Source: Apostichopus japonicus (taxonomy: Eukaryota; Echinodermata; Holothuroidea; Aspidochirotida; Stichopodidae). From it: DNA of 64,000 bases. The notes below the pieces were generated by a model. The model ran no database searches. It saw nothing but the letters and a program-made list of their open reading frames with translations, and had not been told where the DNA came from. The position numbers and the translations under genes are program-made. Positions 34,501 through 46,969 of the stretch are shown here, piece after piece; position 1 is the first letter of the stretch, and each line of letters opens with the position of its first letter. The DNA lies in the NCBI RefSeq assembly GCF_037975245.1, contig NC_092583.1, positions 9,584,764 through 9,648,763 of the forward strand, read 5' to 3'.

Positions 34501-37500
34501 ACTCAAAAGGAATAATAGGAGTTTTATAGCCTCAAACAGCATGTTTTACGATAAATTTCAAATTTTTCAGGGACAAATGGCTTCGAGTGTCATCCGGAGG
34601 TGCTCTGCTATTCATAATATGTAGTTGAAAAGAGCATGGTTTGGTTGAGTACTTTAGAATTCATAAAGCAATGGAATAACATTAACATATTGGCCTGTCA
34701 TCATCAATTTAGCCTTAAAGGAGCATTCCAGAGATTAAGCATTATTTGAAGGAGAATATCCTGGAAATTGGAATAGGCTATAGAAACACTACTCTCTCAC
34801 TCATTTTATTATGATTTTTTTATTATGATTTTTTTAACTATGATATAATCGAGACTAAAATTTGGACAAAAGTCATCCTTTAAAGTATATTCTAAATAAT
34901 TTTTCATGAGATGCCTTTACCCTAACACAATGGATTGCTTCAACATACAGACATTTTATATTCCATTTCATTTTTTTTTAATATCTCATTTATAATATTT
35001 TGCTCTTTTTTTATCATTTTTGCATTGTGTTCTGTAGGGACTGTATCAGAAGGCTGAGGCCCTATATCAAAGCGGTGACTTTGAGATGTCACTTGTCTTC
35101 TATCACCGTGGCAACAAACTCAGACCTGAACTTCAAGAGTTTCGTCTCGGCATCCAGAAAGCTCAAGAGGCCATTGATAATTCTATCGGAGGTAACCATC
35201 CTTTCATATTGGAGAATGGCTAGTTACGAGAATACATGTTGCCAAATACTGAGAAAAATATATTAAAAGTTATTACTGAAAGCATTCAAGAGGAACATTG
35301 ATTCACATCATACCATGGAAGCCACTGCTATATATTAACAATTAGCAGAGGAAAATATGGTACAGGTTTTTTTAAAGCAAATTTGTCTTTTTAGTAAGAT
35401 GCAAAGTCACTTTGTTCCTTTCCGTACTGCTCTGTACATGTTTGTTCATAATGAAGGGGAATTTTGTACTTAAACTGAATATTTGGCATGTACTACATAA
35501 AAGAAAATTGAAATTGATTTTTGAAGTTTATATTCAGATATTCAATTTGCAATAAAATTAGAAAAGTACAAAAAATGCTGTCAAAAACATTGTTTATCTA
35601 CAGCAAAAAGCCTGACCTTTGTATCCAAACCAGGAAGTTGAATTTATACCACTGAACCAGGGTTTATATTTGATTTAGGTTCAAGCTACATCATAAACCA
35701 AGATATGAAATTACAATGTATCATCTGATAACTTCCAATGTCACTTACTGACATTGTTAAATATGTGAACATATGTTTATATTTCTATGTTTACGTTTTA
35801 TATGTTTACTTTTCCTTTCTTTTTCAACAGATATTGCGAATGTCAAGCTGGACAACAAAGGAGATTTATCAGAATTCTACAAACAAGACGAGGTAAGCCA
35901 TATTTTGGAATACACTGGTAGTCTGATGGTTGCATTGATGTGTACACCTTATAATACGACTACTCGTGTCTATCGATTTGAGTTTTCTTTTACTTCAACC
36001 CACTATGTGCGGTGCAGAGAGCAGATAACTGTGTTCGTTTACTCCAAGTGACTGCAAGTGCTCAAAGTATGGATTGGGATCCACAAGTCGTAACAGATCA
36101 GCTATTGTATCTCTACTTTATTTGGAAACTGATCCAGTATTTAACTAGAAATCATGTCTGTATCACAAGATAACTAATCCACAACTGCTTGTTTTGTGTT
36201 TTGAGATAAAAATGAAACTTTCAATATCAATGAAGAATTTAAGAAACTTGTTTCAACCAGCTTGTGTTTCACATGTACTACATATGCTACACGATCTCAC
36301 AAAAGTCTTGCTCTGAAAATGAACTCCAAGCTCAGTTATTGATGAATTAATTCTTCCCCAGAATTTTTTTATGTTTTTTTATTTAAATTTATTTTTTTAT
36401 TGCTAGAATATAGAACTTCCACAAAAGTCCAATATTTATCCAATTGTACTGTCCATATAATTTGACCCCCCCCCCCCCCATGTACTTATTGCTTCAAAAG
36501 ATATTTTGTGAGCAAAAATGTATTGGGTGGAAAATTAATTAATTGATTCTGTTCTAAGTCTCCCGAGATTTTGTTTTTCATGTAAACTTTGCATACATGA
36601 CTTTGGCTGTTCCATACCTTTGTCTTCTATTACTCATGTGTCCTATGTTTATTTATTTGTTTGTTTGTTTATTTTTATGAACAGAGTAAAACAAAGAAGC
36701 AACCGAGGATGGGGTACAGCAAGCCCTCCTCTAAACCTCAAGAAGACCACAAGAAAAGGAAGCAACGAAAGGAACAGTCAGACAAGGAAAAAGAAATCTC
36801 CAAACAACTTTTAGGAGAATTGTACGCTGACAAAATGTATTTAGACAAATTACTCAAAGACCAAGGTAAAAGCAACAATTATATCACAATATGGTTTCTT
36901 CTTTAAGTTTGCACCACTTAGAGTGGCATTTTGTGTAGACCTAATAATTACGTAGAATATTTAGTCTTTGAGATCTTGCAAAATATTTCATATGAAGTTG
37001 ACAAGTTAGCAACTAAACATGAAAGTTTCATTATTCATCAAATAATTTGTTTTATACTTATCAGAGCTTTAGTTTCTTAATTGTCCATTAATCGTTTTTG
37101 ATTTTTGAGTGTGTGTACTGTTATATGTAATGCACAAACCCTATGGCCATCCCTTGCATGTAAATGATCCCTCTCAGAACCGCTGGTTTACTTACAATTG
37201 TCTTTCCCAAAAATTTGGTTCACTCGTAAACATTAAGCAACGTAAACAAGCTGCGACGTCTTTTGTTAACAAACTTCAAGTTATTAAACATTCTCTCCTT
37301 TGTGCAGCATATGACTGTTGGAGCCATAGAACCAAATATTTGAGGAAAAATCTTCTCGTTGTGATTAACATGGAGGGGAGGAGGGTGGGGGTGTGGAAGG
37401 AGGTTGGGTTTGCAAAATATGGATCTAAGGAAAATTTGTTCTGTTTTCTGTAGATTTGACCAGATCAGACACAGACAGTGGTAACAGGATATATGACCTG

Positions 37501-40500
37501 GTGAGCGAAGGAATCGATTACTTAGATACGAGGACAGAATTCTGGAGACAGCAGAAACCGATGTATGCGAGAAAACGAGAAAAGAGCGACGTGAACAGGC
37601 AAGCCGGGAAAGACAACAAGAGACCTGTCGACCCGACCAGATACATCCTGAAGAACTTGGAAGAAATAGATGCAGGTGAGATGAGGGAGATTTTGAAAAT
37701 GGATTGGCCGGCAGTATATTGTGTTATGGGGAACATATTCATGTGATTTGAGGTGTTTGGATACCTAGTGTACTGGTCTGCACCTGGTGTTATAAGAAAT
37801 AGATGCAGGTCATATGTGGTGGTTGGGTACCTAGTGAACTGGTCTGCACCCTGTGTTAAAATAAATAGATGCAGGTGATTTGTGGTGTTTGGATACCTAG
37901 TGTACTGGTCTGCACCATGTGTTAGAATAAATAGATGCAGGTGATTTGTGGTGTTTGGATACTTAGTGAACTGGTCTGCATCATGTGTTAGAATAAATAG
38001 ATACAGGTGATATGTGGTGGTTGGATACTGTGTGAACTGGTCTGCACCATGTGTTAGAATAAATAGATGCAGGTGATTTGTGGTGTTTGGATACTTAGTG
38101 AACTGGTCTGCACCATTTGTTATATAAATAATAGGTGCAGGTGATATGTGGTGGTTGGATACATTGTGATCTGGTCTGCACCTGGTGTTATGGGAAAATA
38201 GATGCCAGGTGGCAAGGAGTAATTTATCCAGTATTTTTTATGTCTGAAAAAGTCCACAGAAAATTATTTTCAATCCACTTTTGGGTCATGCCCCATGCAA
38301 AGGTCGGTCTAGGAAAAAAAATAATCTGATATTATATCTCTGATGTATCATTTCATTATTATTGTGTAAGAATCAAAATGATATCCTTCTGTTTTGGATT
38401 TTGTAACCACCAGCGATGGCAGATGGACGTGCAAAGAAAGCTTTGAAGCAAGCCCAGAAGGTTCTGAAAATGGTGGAAGGTTGGGACGAGGGCGATGTTC
38501 CTGACAAACAGGAACTCATAGCCAACTTACACAGCTGTATCGGAAATGCCTACCTTGACCTAAACAAGATGCCTGATGCCTTACACCATCATCAAAAGGA
38601 CCTAGAGTTATCGAAACAAAAGTAAGATTCTTCTCTTAGTTAATGCTTTAATTAGGTCACATTCTCTCCTTTCCTGCTATGTGTGATGTGTGGTATATGA
38701 TATGATTATTATTGGGGGTAGATACCACCTCCTTCCTATTACCAAAGAAAAGTGACAATCAGCAAAAAGAAGAAATCATAAATAACAGTTTTTGGGAGTT
38801 AGAAAAATAAGATTATGTGACCTTGTCTTCACTCTAACTTTTTGCGAACCCTTCCTTGCTTTCTCCAAGATATGATTGAAATTATACTTGTACATCAGGA
38901 AAGTGCTAGTGTCATGTCCTCCTCTCCTTATCACCATCATCACTTGAGGTACTTGATTGTTATCACTTTGGGTGCAGCCCTCCTGCTAGAAGCATCAGTG
39001 GAATTGTTAAACTCCTCACAGGCCTTGGGAAAGTGGAGATTGATTCCTCGGAATGTATGGCATTCTGATGCCTCTATACGTTTTAGATAAAAGTTTTAAA
39101 TGATTACCAACATGCAAATATATCCCTCAAAAAGTGTCTCAACTGTCCTCTTCAAGGTCTCTCACTTCAACAAATAATTTTCTCCACCCCCTTCCCCCCC
39201 CCCAGCCCACTTTCCTTTCCTATCGAAATGCCTCCAGTTTCATACCTAAGTTACTTCAATATTTACGGTCCCTTCATGCAAAGAGCTAATAAATATATAC
39301 GTCATAACTCCGAATACCGAAATCTTTTCAGCGATAACGAAGACGGCAAATCAAGAGCCTTGGACAACTTGGGAAGAGTCTACGCTCGAATCGGGAAATT
39401 CGACGCCGCAGTGGAGCACTGGACGCAGAAACTACCCCTGATCAAGACGCCGTTGGAGGCCACCTGGTTATACCATGAAATCGGGAGGTGCCATCTGGAA
39501 TTGGGGCATTACCAGGAAGCCCGAGATTTTGGCGAGAAGAGCTTCAAGGCAGCCCAGGAAGCCGGAGATGACATGTGGCAGTTAAATGCAAGCGTTTTAA
39601 TAGCTCAGTCTGAAGGTAAGATCAGGCCTGTAGATGGAGGGGGGTGGCAGTGGGGGCTAATTTGGGAGTAAATTAGGGGTCAATTGTTTTGCAAACTCAT
39701 AAAATTTATTAGAGCTGCATTTTACCACAATTTTGGTGTTGCTGTGCTTGACCATTTGGAGGAAAGATTCGGTAACCTACAAAATGAAGATCTGTTATTT
39801 TTAGTCCCATCAGGAGTCGCACCAAATATAGCTGTACACTTTAAAGGATTGAAGATATAGCAAGAGATCAAGCCATTAAGTTTGTGGGACGCAAAATGTT
39901 TCGTTATCAGATAGAACGTTAACGGTTTCATAACTCGCTAACATAAGAACTGCCAAAATGGTTTTAACCTAAATATATCTCTTAGTTACTTTGAGGTGAT
40001 GTTATGTGTTAAAGTCATATGTTATTGTCAGTTTATATGGCAAAGGAACGATCCATTGCAAACTTACAGCTTAAACTTTCGAATGCAAAATAAAAGAAAC
40101 ACCTCATCTTGCTTTCTTTTAGCTGATAGATTTTGTGATAAAGGGGTATTTTACCTCCAAAAACCGCTGAAGGCAATGAAGTCTGTGAAGCAAAATGGCA
40201 CCCATTTGGCACTTTGTTTTTGCAATCATGAGAAATTGGATAATTACACTTTCTCAGACATGTCATGAATAAGAGTGATACATTACTCTTTCCACAGCCT
40301 TTGAAATTAGACGTTATGATTTAATTTTTACGCAATCTTGCAGCTTCTCCCTTTTCTTTTTTTCTGTAAAATATTTTGTGCAACAACTTTGCTTCATCAA
40401 ACCATCTCTTCTTTGTCACTACTAATCTTCAGTGAAATTGGGCGACCTCCAAGAGGCCATTGAATCGTTCGAACGCTCGCTGGAGATGGCCAAGGTACAG

Positions 40501-42491
40501 GGAGATGAACCGGCCCAGAGCGCGATTTCAAAGGCTTTGGAAGAGCTGAACGAGAGGATAGTGCAGGGATTGAAGGAAAGAGAAAAGAAAGATGAAGACA
40601 AAAAAGACGATGAGAAGGATGAAGATGGTGACGGAGAGAAAGAGAAGGAAACGGAAGAGGAGAAGGGGAAGAAGGAAAAGAAGGAGAAGGGTAAAACAAG
40701 AAGAAAATAAAATCAAACTGAATCCTCATTCTTCCTACTACTCTCATCTTCCTCTTCTGTCTGTCTGTCTTAAGTCTCTCTTCCTTCTTCTCTTTCTACA
40801 ATAATTTTACTTTGCGATGATATATTAAAAACCAACAACATTTCCAGGAAATCATTTATTCAATATAGACTGATGAGACAAGATCTTTGCAAAGTTTGTA
40901 ATAAGTTGATGAAAAGAAAAAAAATTAACATATATATATAGTTTTACATTTCTGTTTTCTTTATGGTATAACCTCTTTCTTTCTTTCTTCCTTTCTCTAC
41001 ATGTGGAAAATGATTTAATTTTAAAACAAATAATGGTTTCATTCACAGTTTCTTAATGGCATAGTAGTCTTCTACAGGATTTGTTGCTGCTTTCGTAAGA
41101 CTTAGAAAGGATATTGTCTGCAGTCGATCGCTCTATTATTACGATAAACATATTTTTGCTCTCAGAAGATAACATTTACAGTCGATCACTTCAAAAAATA
41201 CTGAACAAATTTCTGCATCTTTAGTGCAGGTGAAAACCGCGAGCTCACAACATTTTGTTTCGCAAAGATTGAAATATTCAAATTTGGTGGCAATTTGTGA
41301 TTGCATCTGGCTACAACAGTGTGAATAATGTCATCATGTTGAAGATGCTGTTGTTGTTGTTCTGTAACTTATATTTAACTCAATTTTCACAGAAGAAAAT
41401 AATATTTCTTTTCTGACCTAATTATTGAACAAAGAGAACTCAGTTGTTCTTTCAAAATTAGGTAACTAAGTGAAACATTTATGGCAAGGAATCACAAAGC
41501 CTTTGGTTGAGGACACAAACTCTATTATTGCCATAAACATTGTTTTTCCCTCTCAGAAGATAACATTTACAATGTTGCTTTTCTTTGTAAACAGACATGT
41601 CCACCATCAAAACTGATATGCGTGGATATTACCCAACTAAAGTATGCATTAACTTAATGCTACAAGTGGCTTTGTATCTCCTTTGTATGTTGCTGAAGGT
41701 ACCGTGCCCTCCAGGGTTAATTGCACAGATGATAATATCTATGTATCATCTTTGGATGAGTTTCTCTTCGCTTGGTTTAATCAATATACTTTACTGTCAT
41801 TTCCGTCAGTATGACTTGAAACGGATCAAAAATCCCTTTGTTGGGGGGCCAAACAGGACATTATGGATTATGTGCTTGATTTATTGATATTGTAATGTTT
41901 TTTGCTTGCCTAGATTCTTCAAGGGAGACTTCTGGTTCCTTTCCCATTCCCTCGCGTTCTTCCTCGAGGTCATCTTCTCTTCAAGAGGATACCAGAGAAG
42001 ACGTCTCCTCTCGAGAGGAACGTAAAAGGACCAGCCGTCCATCGTCACAGACTTCAGTCAAAAGCGCTCAGAGCTCTAGGGCTCCTTCTGCTAGATCCAA
42101 CCCCCCTTCGGCTAGATCCAACCCTCCTTCGGCTAGATCCAACCCTCCTTCTGCTAGATCAAATCCTCCTTCACGTCAAAGTTCGAGGTCATCTATCAAA
42201 TCAAAAACTTCTTCCACATCTAAGAGAAGTCTTCAGAAGAGTCGAGCAAGCTCGGCAAAGTCTGAAGTGTCTCTGAAAGACGAGCGTGTAAGAAACAAAC
42301 AAGATTCAAATGAATCCAAAAATGAAAAAGAAGAGGATCAGTCTAAAATAGAGAGTTCAGAATCAAGTTCTGATGGAGAGAAAAAGAAGGTTGATGGTGA
42401 TGATGATGGTGATGGTGTTGAGGAAAAGGGGGAGGAATTAGAAGCAGAGAGGAAACTTCCAGACACCGATGGGGACAAAGGTGACCTTTGA
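31566..42491 (+). CDS. ODAD4: Outer dynein arm docking complex subunit 4 (TTC25)
   Basis: Ten exons: 31566-31688, 33380-33511, 35038-35191, 35831-35892, 36685-36865, 37454-37675, 38414-38621, 39332-39615, 40433-40690 and 41914-42491, phases consistent, 733 residues (human about 672). N-terminal TPRs span exons 1-3 (AEGDVLFKQGEYEKAVESY, KNCLVARSKC, LVFYHRGNKLRP). Exons 4-6 carry the conserved middle (LDNKGDLS, QLLGELYADK, EFWRQQKPMYAR). A second TPR block is in exons 7-9 (NLHSCIGNAYLDL, SRALDNLGRVYARIGKF, WLYHEIGRCHLELG). The C-terminus is Lys/Glu-rich, then Ser/Arg-rich with 7-residue repeats in exon 10. In vertebrates ODAD4 anchors outer dynein arms to ciliary doublet microtubules, and loss causes ciliary dyskinesia. 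The end in exon 10 may not be the only one: see the PLAT exons at 46598. Confidence 0.93.
32763..32891 (+). CDS. ODAD4: Alternative first coding exon of ODAD4 (1b)
   Basis: An ATG in strong context (A at -3, G at +4) opens 43 codons that end in phase 0 at a GTAAGC donor, exactly the phase needed to join exon 2 at 33380. Its last 23 codons (from YIGEAEDHMRKRDFKRALE) align without gaps to the last 23 of exon 1 (from YVAEGDVLFKQGEYEKAVE), keeping the TPR helix pattern. The N-terminal part differs (MDEYVDPEQERQELLK). An in-frame TAA lies at 32742-32744. It therefore looks like a duplicated, mutually exclusive first exon with its own promoter. No transcript was seen; this is inferred from sequence alone. 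Confidence 0.65.
37740..38215. repeat. Minisatellite of about 66 bp in ODAD4 intron 6
   Basis: Seven copies of a unit with gtggtgtttggatac, tagtg(t/a)actggtctgcacc and gaataaatagatgcaggtg. The last part matches the exon 6 border (gaaatagatgcag followed by gtgag), so each unit repeats the splice donor. Spacing of the gatgcaggt word is about 66-67 bp. Confidence 0.9.
42062..42180 (+). repeat. 21-bp coding repeat in ODAD4 exon 10
   Basis: Four to five tandem copies of gctagatccaaccctccttc encode the heptad PSARSNP within the Ser/Arg-rich tail. Units differ mainly at third positions, and the length keeps the frame. Confidence 0.85.
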
Positions 42492-42586
42492 ACTCTTGCT
42501 CTGATCATGTCACTGCTACATCTGCCAATCATTCAACAGCACAAAGCATTCTTCATATCACAAATCTTCCAGTCTATAAGTTAATC

Positions 42587-42954
42587 TTAAAGGCATTGAA
42601 GACTCGCCCCAAACTGCGTGCCGCGCTCTGAAAAAGTTAACTTTCTGTTGCTTGCAAGTGAGGTTTTCTGCTTGTCGCTACAAAATGCAGACGGTAATGA
42701 AACTTGATACCTTGTTATCTTTAGCTGGACCTGAGATGTCCATCGCTGTATCGTTTATACACTGTGCTGTGGGTATTGACTGCAGCTGTATTTACTGACT
42801 GTACACTAGTGTCTAATTACCGATGGTAGCAAGCTGTGTGTGTATATTCTGGGATCGATGGTGGTTTTTAACACTTCTGTTACACCTCATTCGAAACTAG
42901 TTCAGTTTACCAGCATTAGACGTTTCTTTTTGCGCGAGTCTTCACACCCTTTAA
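42587..42954. mobile_element. TTAA-ended MITE, copy 1 (368 bp)
   Basis: Starts ttaaaggcattgaagactcg and ends cgagtcttcacacccttt followed by aa, an inverted repeat beginning with TTAA on both sides. A homologous element lies at 58615-58977. TTAA targets are used by piggyBac elements, but with no TSD outside the ends the superfamily is uncertain. It lies 95 bp after the ODAD4 exon 10 stop. Confidence 0.8.
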
Positions 42955-43985
42955 GTTGAGCCTCTTACATACATCATGACACTATGCTATAACTGACTCC
43001 ATTCTCAGCCGTAAGACTCTTTCTTCAGGACTTTTATGGTTCTATGCCATATATTGATACCCTTTTCAGACCGACACCTCTTACATACAACATGGAACTA
43101 TGCCATCACAGGCCCATTCTAAGCCTAAGCCTTTTACATCAGGACTTTTATGGACTGTACCAACTTGACTCATTCTTAGCCCGAAACATCTATATCAGGA
43201 CCATAAGCAATGTACATTGTTATGACAATTTCGTAAAATTAAAACATTACACACCTCCCTCCCCCCAGCCCCCCCCCCACACCGAATTTCCCCTTGGCAA
43301 ATTTTAAAGGTCCTCAGTATTGGCCCCAAATGTTAGCATGCTAGTATTAGCTTTATAGAAGTTTTGAAAAAGTAATTTTCTGGTGCATGTTCCTAAATCT
43401 CAACAAAAAATTCCAGAATTGGAAGGATATTAATGAGATATATCAATGTTTATTTAGATTTAGGAAACAATGCATTAAGGGTGGCCATGTGGTGTTTGTT
43501 GGACTTGGAGCATTAGTGACGGTTATTTGACATTTTCTAGGTGATTTGTGGTCAATAGTTACGACCTATTTGAAAGCCATTGATTTATTTAGTAATTTAT
43601 TGAAAAACCATTATCGTATCATAACATTCTGTCCAATTCATATCCACCTTGCTTCCTGCAACACATATTTCATGAAATTGTTGTTTGTAAAATTACACCA
43701 ACATTTTTGTGTTCCACTACACATTCTGTTGCAAGCTTTACACAAACTTGGTGCTTGTTGTTGTCAAAAAAATGTTAAATGTATCTGTGTTTTCAAAAGA
43801 ACCAAATTAAAGAGGGCTGGTAATTAAACATTTATCCAAACTTTTCTTAATACTTAGATTCACTCATTCTGCATCTAGGCTAGCTATTACAGGGGTTCTC
43901 AATTTACTTTGCTATCAGGGTTTATAGAGAGAGGCATTGGTTGGAGCAAAGGTCCAGGGAGAATCAAAATTTCACTACACCTAGA

Positions 43986-44356
43986 CAGTGGCGGAGCTAG
44001 GGGTATTGGTCAAGGGGGGGCGAGAATGGTCTGTAGGGGCGCTTCCGACACTATCTAAGTGGAGCGCCACCACGAGTTGGCGCGGAGCGTACCAAAATTT
44101 TTGAGTAAAGATACATCCTAGATCGCCGGAAATGACCCTTTCCGGGCCTTGCTAATTTGCAGATAAACGAAGAATAGATAGGTGACATCGCCAAAACAAT
44201 GTGACAAATGTCAATAGGTAGATGAGAGCACAATAAAAAGGTCAATAATCGCGAATAAATAAAAAGTGGTAAAAAGCTGAAAAGGGCGCCAGCAGTCCAT
44301 TTGAGTCTGTCAGGGGGGCATCCGCCCCCCCTGACTGTATGGACGCTCCGCCACTG
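43986..44356. mobile_element. hAT-like MITE, 371 bp, with 8-bp target duplication
   Basis: Starts cagtggcggagctagggg and ends ggacgctccgccactg. The exact duplication cacctaga is at 43978-43985 and 44357-44364. Its interior is the inverted homologue of 16018-16403, so both are one family. Non-coding. Confidence 0.92.
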
Positions 44357-44926
44357 CACCTAGATTTTTTTCAGTTATGTACAAAGTTGGCCAATAAGGC
44401 GCCCAGGCCAAAGGGTGTAGCAGCCCGCATAACCAATAAGTGCAAGACTGGTGGCCATTTTTTTTTGTTCATCTATTGAGAATTCCTGAGCTATGAGGTT
44501 GCCTTCGAGCAGCCGTGCTTCATTGTCTCTTCAAAAATTGTTGAAAAGTCTGATAAAATGTGATTACATTTTTTGAAAAACAAATCACCATATCAGCTGT
44601 TCGCAATGCATTCTTCATACATATTTGCTCATTTGTATGTTTTCTCTTCTTTTCTTTTTCCTTTTCTTCGTCTTTTTCGTTATTCAAAAAAATTTTGCAG
44701 ACCGAAATTACTACTAGATTTACTACTAGATTACTACTAGATTTTTGCCGTTTGATATGTATTGTTTACATTAAGTAGTCAGGACTTCTAACTGATAAAC
44801 ACTATATGGTTCGACTTGGTTTTATTCTTTGAAACATTAGCACCGTGTCACTAGGCAATGTTATCATTTGCAAACTTTTTGATTTGAAGCAAAGATATGA
44901 CACCTACCCGCAGTGAAGTGGCCAGA

Positions 44927-45372
44927 ATTCATATGGCATCATACATTGATATAACATTGCTGAGAAATCTTCAAAGTTAACATGAGATAACATTTATTAT
45001 GCACACATATTTGCAATCCATTTTATCATGGAGCTCATAATTCATATGGCATCATACATAAATATAAAATTGCTGAGAAATCTTCAAACTTAGATGAGAT
45101 AACATTTATTATGCACACATATTTGCAATCCATTTTTCATGGAGCTCATAATTCATATGGAATCATACATAAATATAAAATTGCTGAGAAATCTTCAAAC
45201 TTAGATGAGATAACATTTATTATGCACACATATTTGCAATCCATTTTTCATGGAGCTCATAATTCATACGGCATCATACATAAATATAAAATTGCTGAGA
45301 AGTCTTAAAAATTAGATGATATAAGATCTATTCTACAAAAACATATTTTGCCATCCATTTTTCATGAGGTTC
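44927..45372. repeat. Four tandem units of about 111 bp
   Basis: Units start attcatatggcatcatac at 44927, 45040, 45151 and 45262 (period 113, 111, 111). The middle two are almost identical and the outer two more diverged, as expected from unequal exchange. Non-coding; between ODAD4 exon 10 and the PLAT exons. Confidence 0.92.
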
Positions 45373-46597
45373 TCATTAAAGTTGTTCAATCCACAACCAT
45401 CTTGAGAGTAAAATACTATTGTCAAACATTAATCTCACCTGTATGTATGACAACAACACATTCATGACAATTAATTTGTAGCCATGGCAATAAGTCATGG
45501 GAATAGGTTGTAATCGTCAAATGAACTTCACTGTGCCCATGGCAACCGGGTCTTACATTTGGTTTGTCTGAAAAGCAAATTCGGTTGTCTGACAAAAAGG
45601 TACTAATATAACAAAGAATGATCAATGTACACAAGTAGGAGAGATGTGTAGGCTTGGTGAATCGAAAACCAGCTTTTAGGCCAGTCAAACTCCCATTTGG
45701 GTGGATCATAAGCCTACCACTGTTTTTAATTAATTTTGATATCTCCAAAGTGATGGAGGGCGATAGAAATTTATCATTTTACCTATTTGGAGGCTGGGGG
45801 GGGGGGTGTATTTAGTTACATCTCAATCTGAATTTGATGTAAACTAGTACTCAACTGGATGTTTTTGGTTGTCCAAACAGAAATTCGGTCATCTCAGGTG
45901 ATGGCACCACCATTTACAAGTTGCCCTGTGTAGTCACACAATAAATCATGCAAATAAGCGTTAGTCATCATGCATCGTCCACTGTACCCATGGCAACCGT
46001 GAAGGAAATCAAACTGTCGTCATATATACTATAGATAGCATTAAAATTTGTAGTCATCTAACATTCTCTACTGTACCCATGACAACCAAGGTTTTATACA
46101 ATATAGTCCTCCATTTTAGTTCACTCGAGTTCTGAAACATTTCTCTATTCATGCTCAATGAACTCGTGCATGTATTTTAGAACAATCCAACTTACCTATA
46201 AAAAATTTGTGATGTCACTTTATGTATGTTTTGTTTAGTAGCTGTCTGAGTTTGTTGAACAATTTTAACAAAATGTACTGAGAATAAGGCAACTTAAGAA
46301 TGCAATTTAAGAAACTAAGACACCAGGGTGCCAAGATTCTCTGACAAAATGAAGGTTAACGAGGGGAACGAGTAATGAATTTGATTCTTTGTTGAAATGT
46401 TTGTGTTGTTTCTTCTCCCAAACACTCTTCATAATAGTATGAATAAAATGTTTGGCAATTTACTCACATCCTTGTCGTGAAACTTGTTTTTAGAGTGAAT
46501 AGACTACATTTTTACCAGGCTTTGATGATCAACAAATCTGTCCAAATCAACTCAATATAAGCATTTGTTTACTCTCTCCTCTCTACCTCTTTTGCAG

Positions 46598-46921
46598 AGA
46601 CTCTGACCTACAAGGTGATTGTGAAGACATCAGATGAACAAGGATCCGGAACCAACTCCGAAGTATTTATCATCCTCTTTGGAGAAAATGGAGATTCAGG
46701 TAATTGGTGAAATGTTTCAATAATTTATGCCAAATTAGGGAAAACTAAGCATGCTGTGGTTGGAAGTGGGGGGAGGGGGGGGGGGGTGGAGCCAATATGA
46801 GAAATGTGGGTATATGGAGGATGTTTAGGTGCTGTTAAGCTTTGGGGCTCATGCCCCATGATTTTATTCTGGAGTGTGGGGGGGGTGGGGAGGGCTAATT
46901 ATCCTTTAAAACTTAATAGGA

Positions 46922-46969
<48 letters not shown>

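Noticed and set aside
40397-40747. Minus-strand Pro/Ser/Phe-rich frames opposite ODAD4 exon 9
   Set aside because: Antisense shadows of the Lys/Glu-rich coding sequence.
41597-41887. Plus-strand frame of 96 codons in ODAD4 intron 9
   Set aside because: No family resemblance and no acceptor/donor pair in a usable phase; exon 9 to exon 10 joins cleanly without it.
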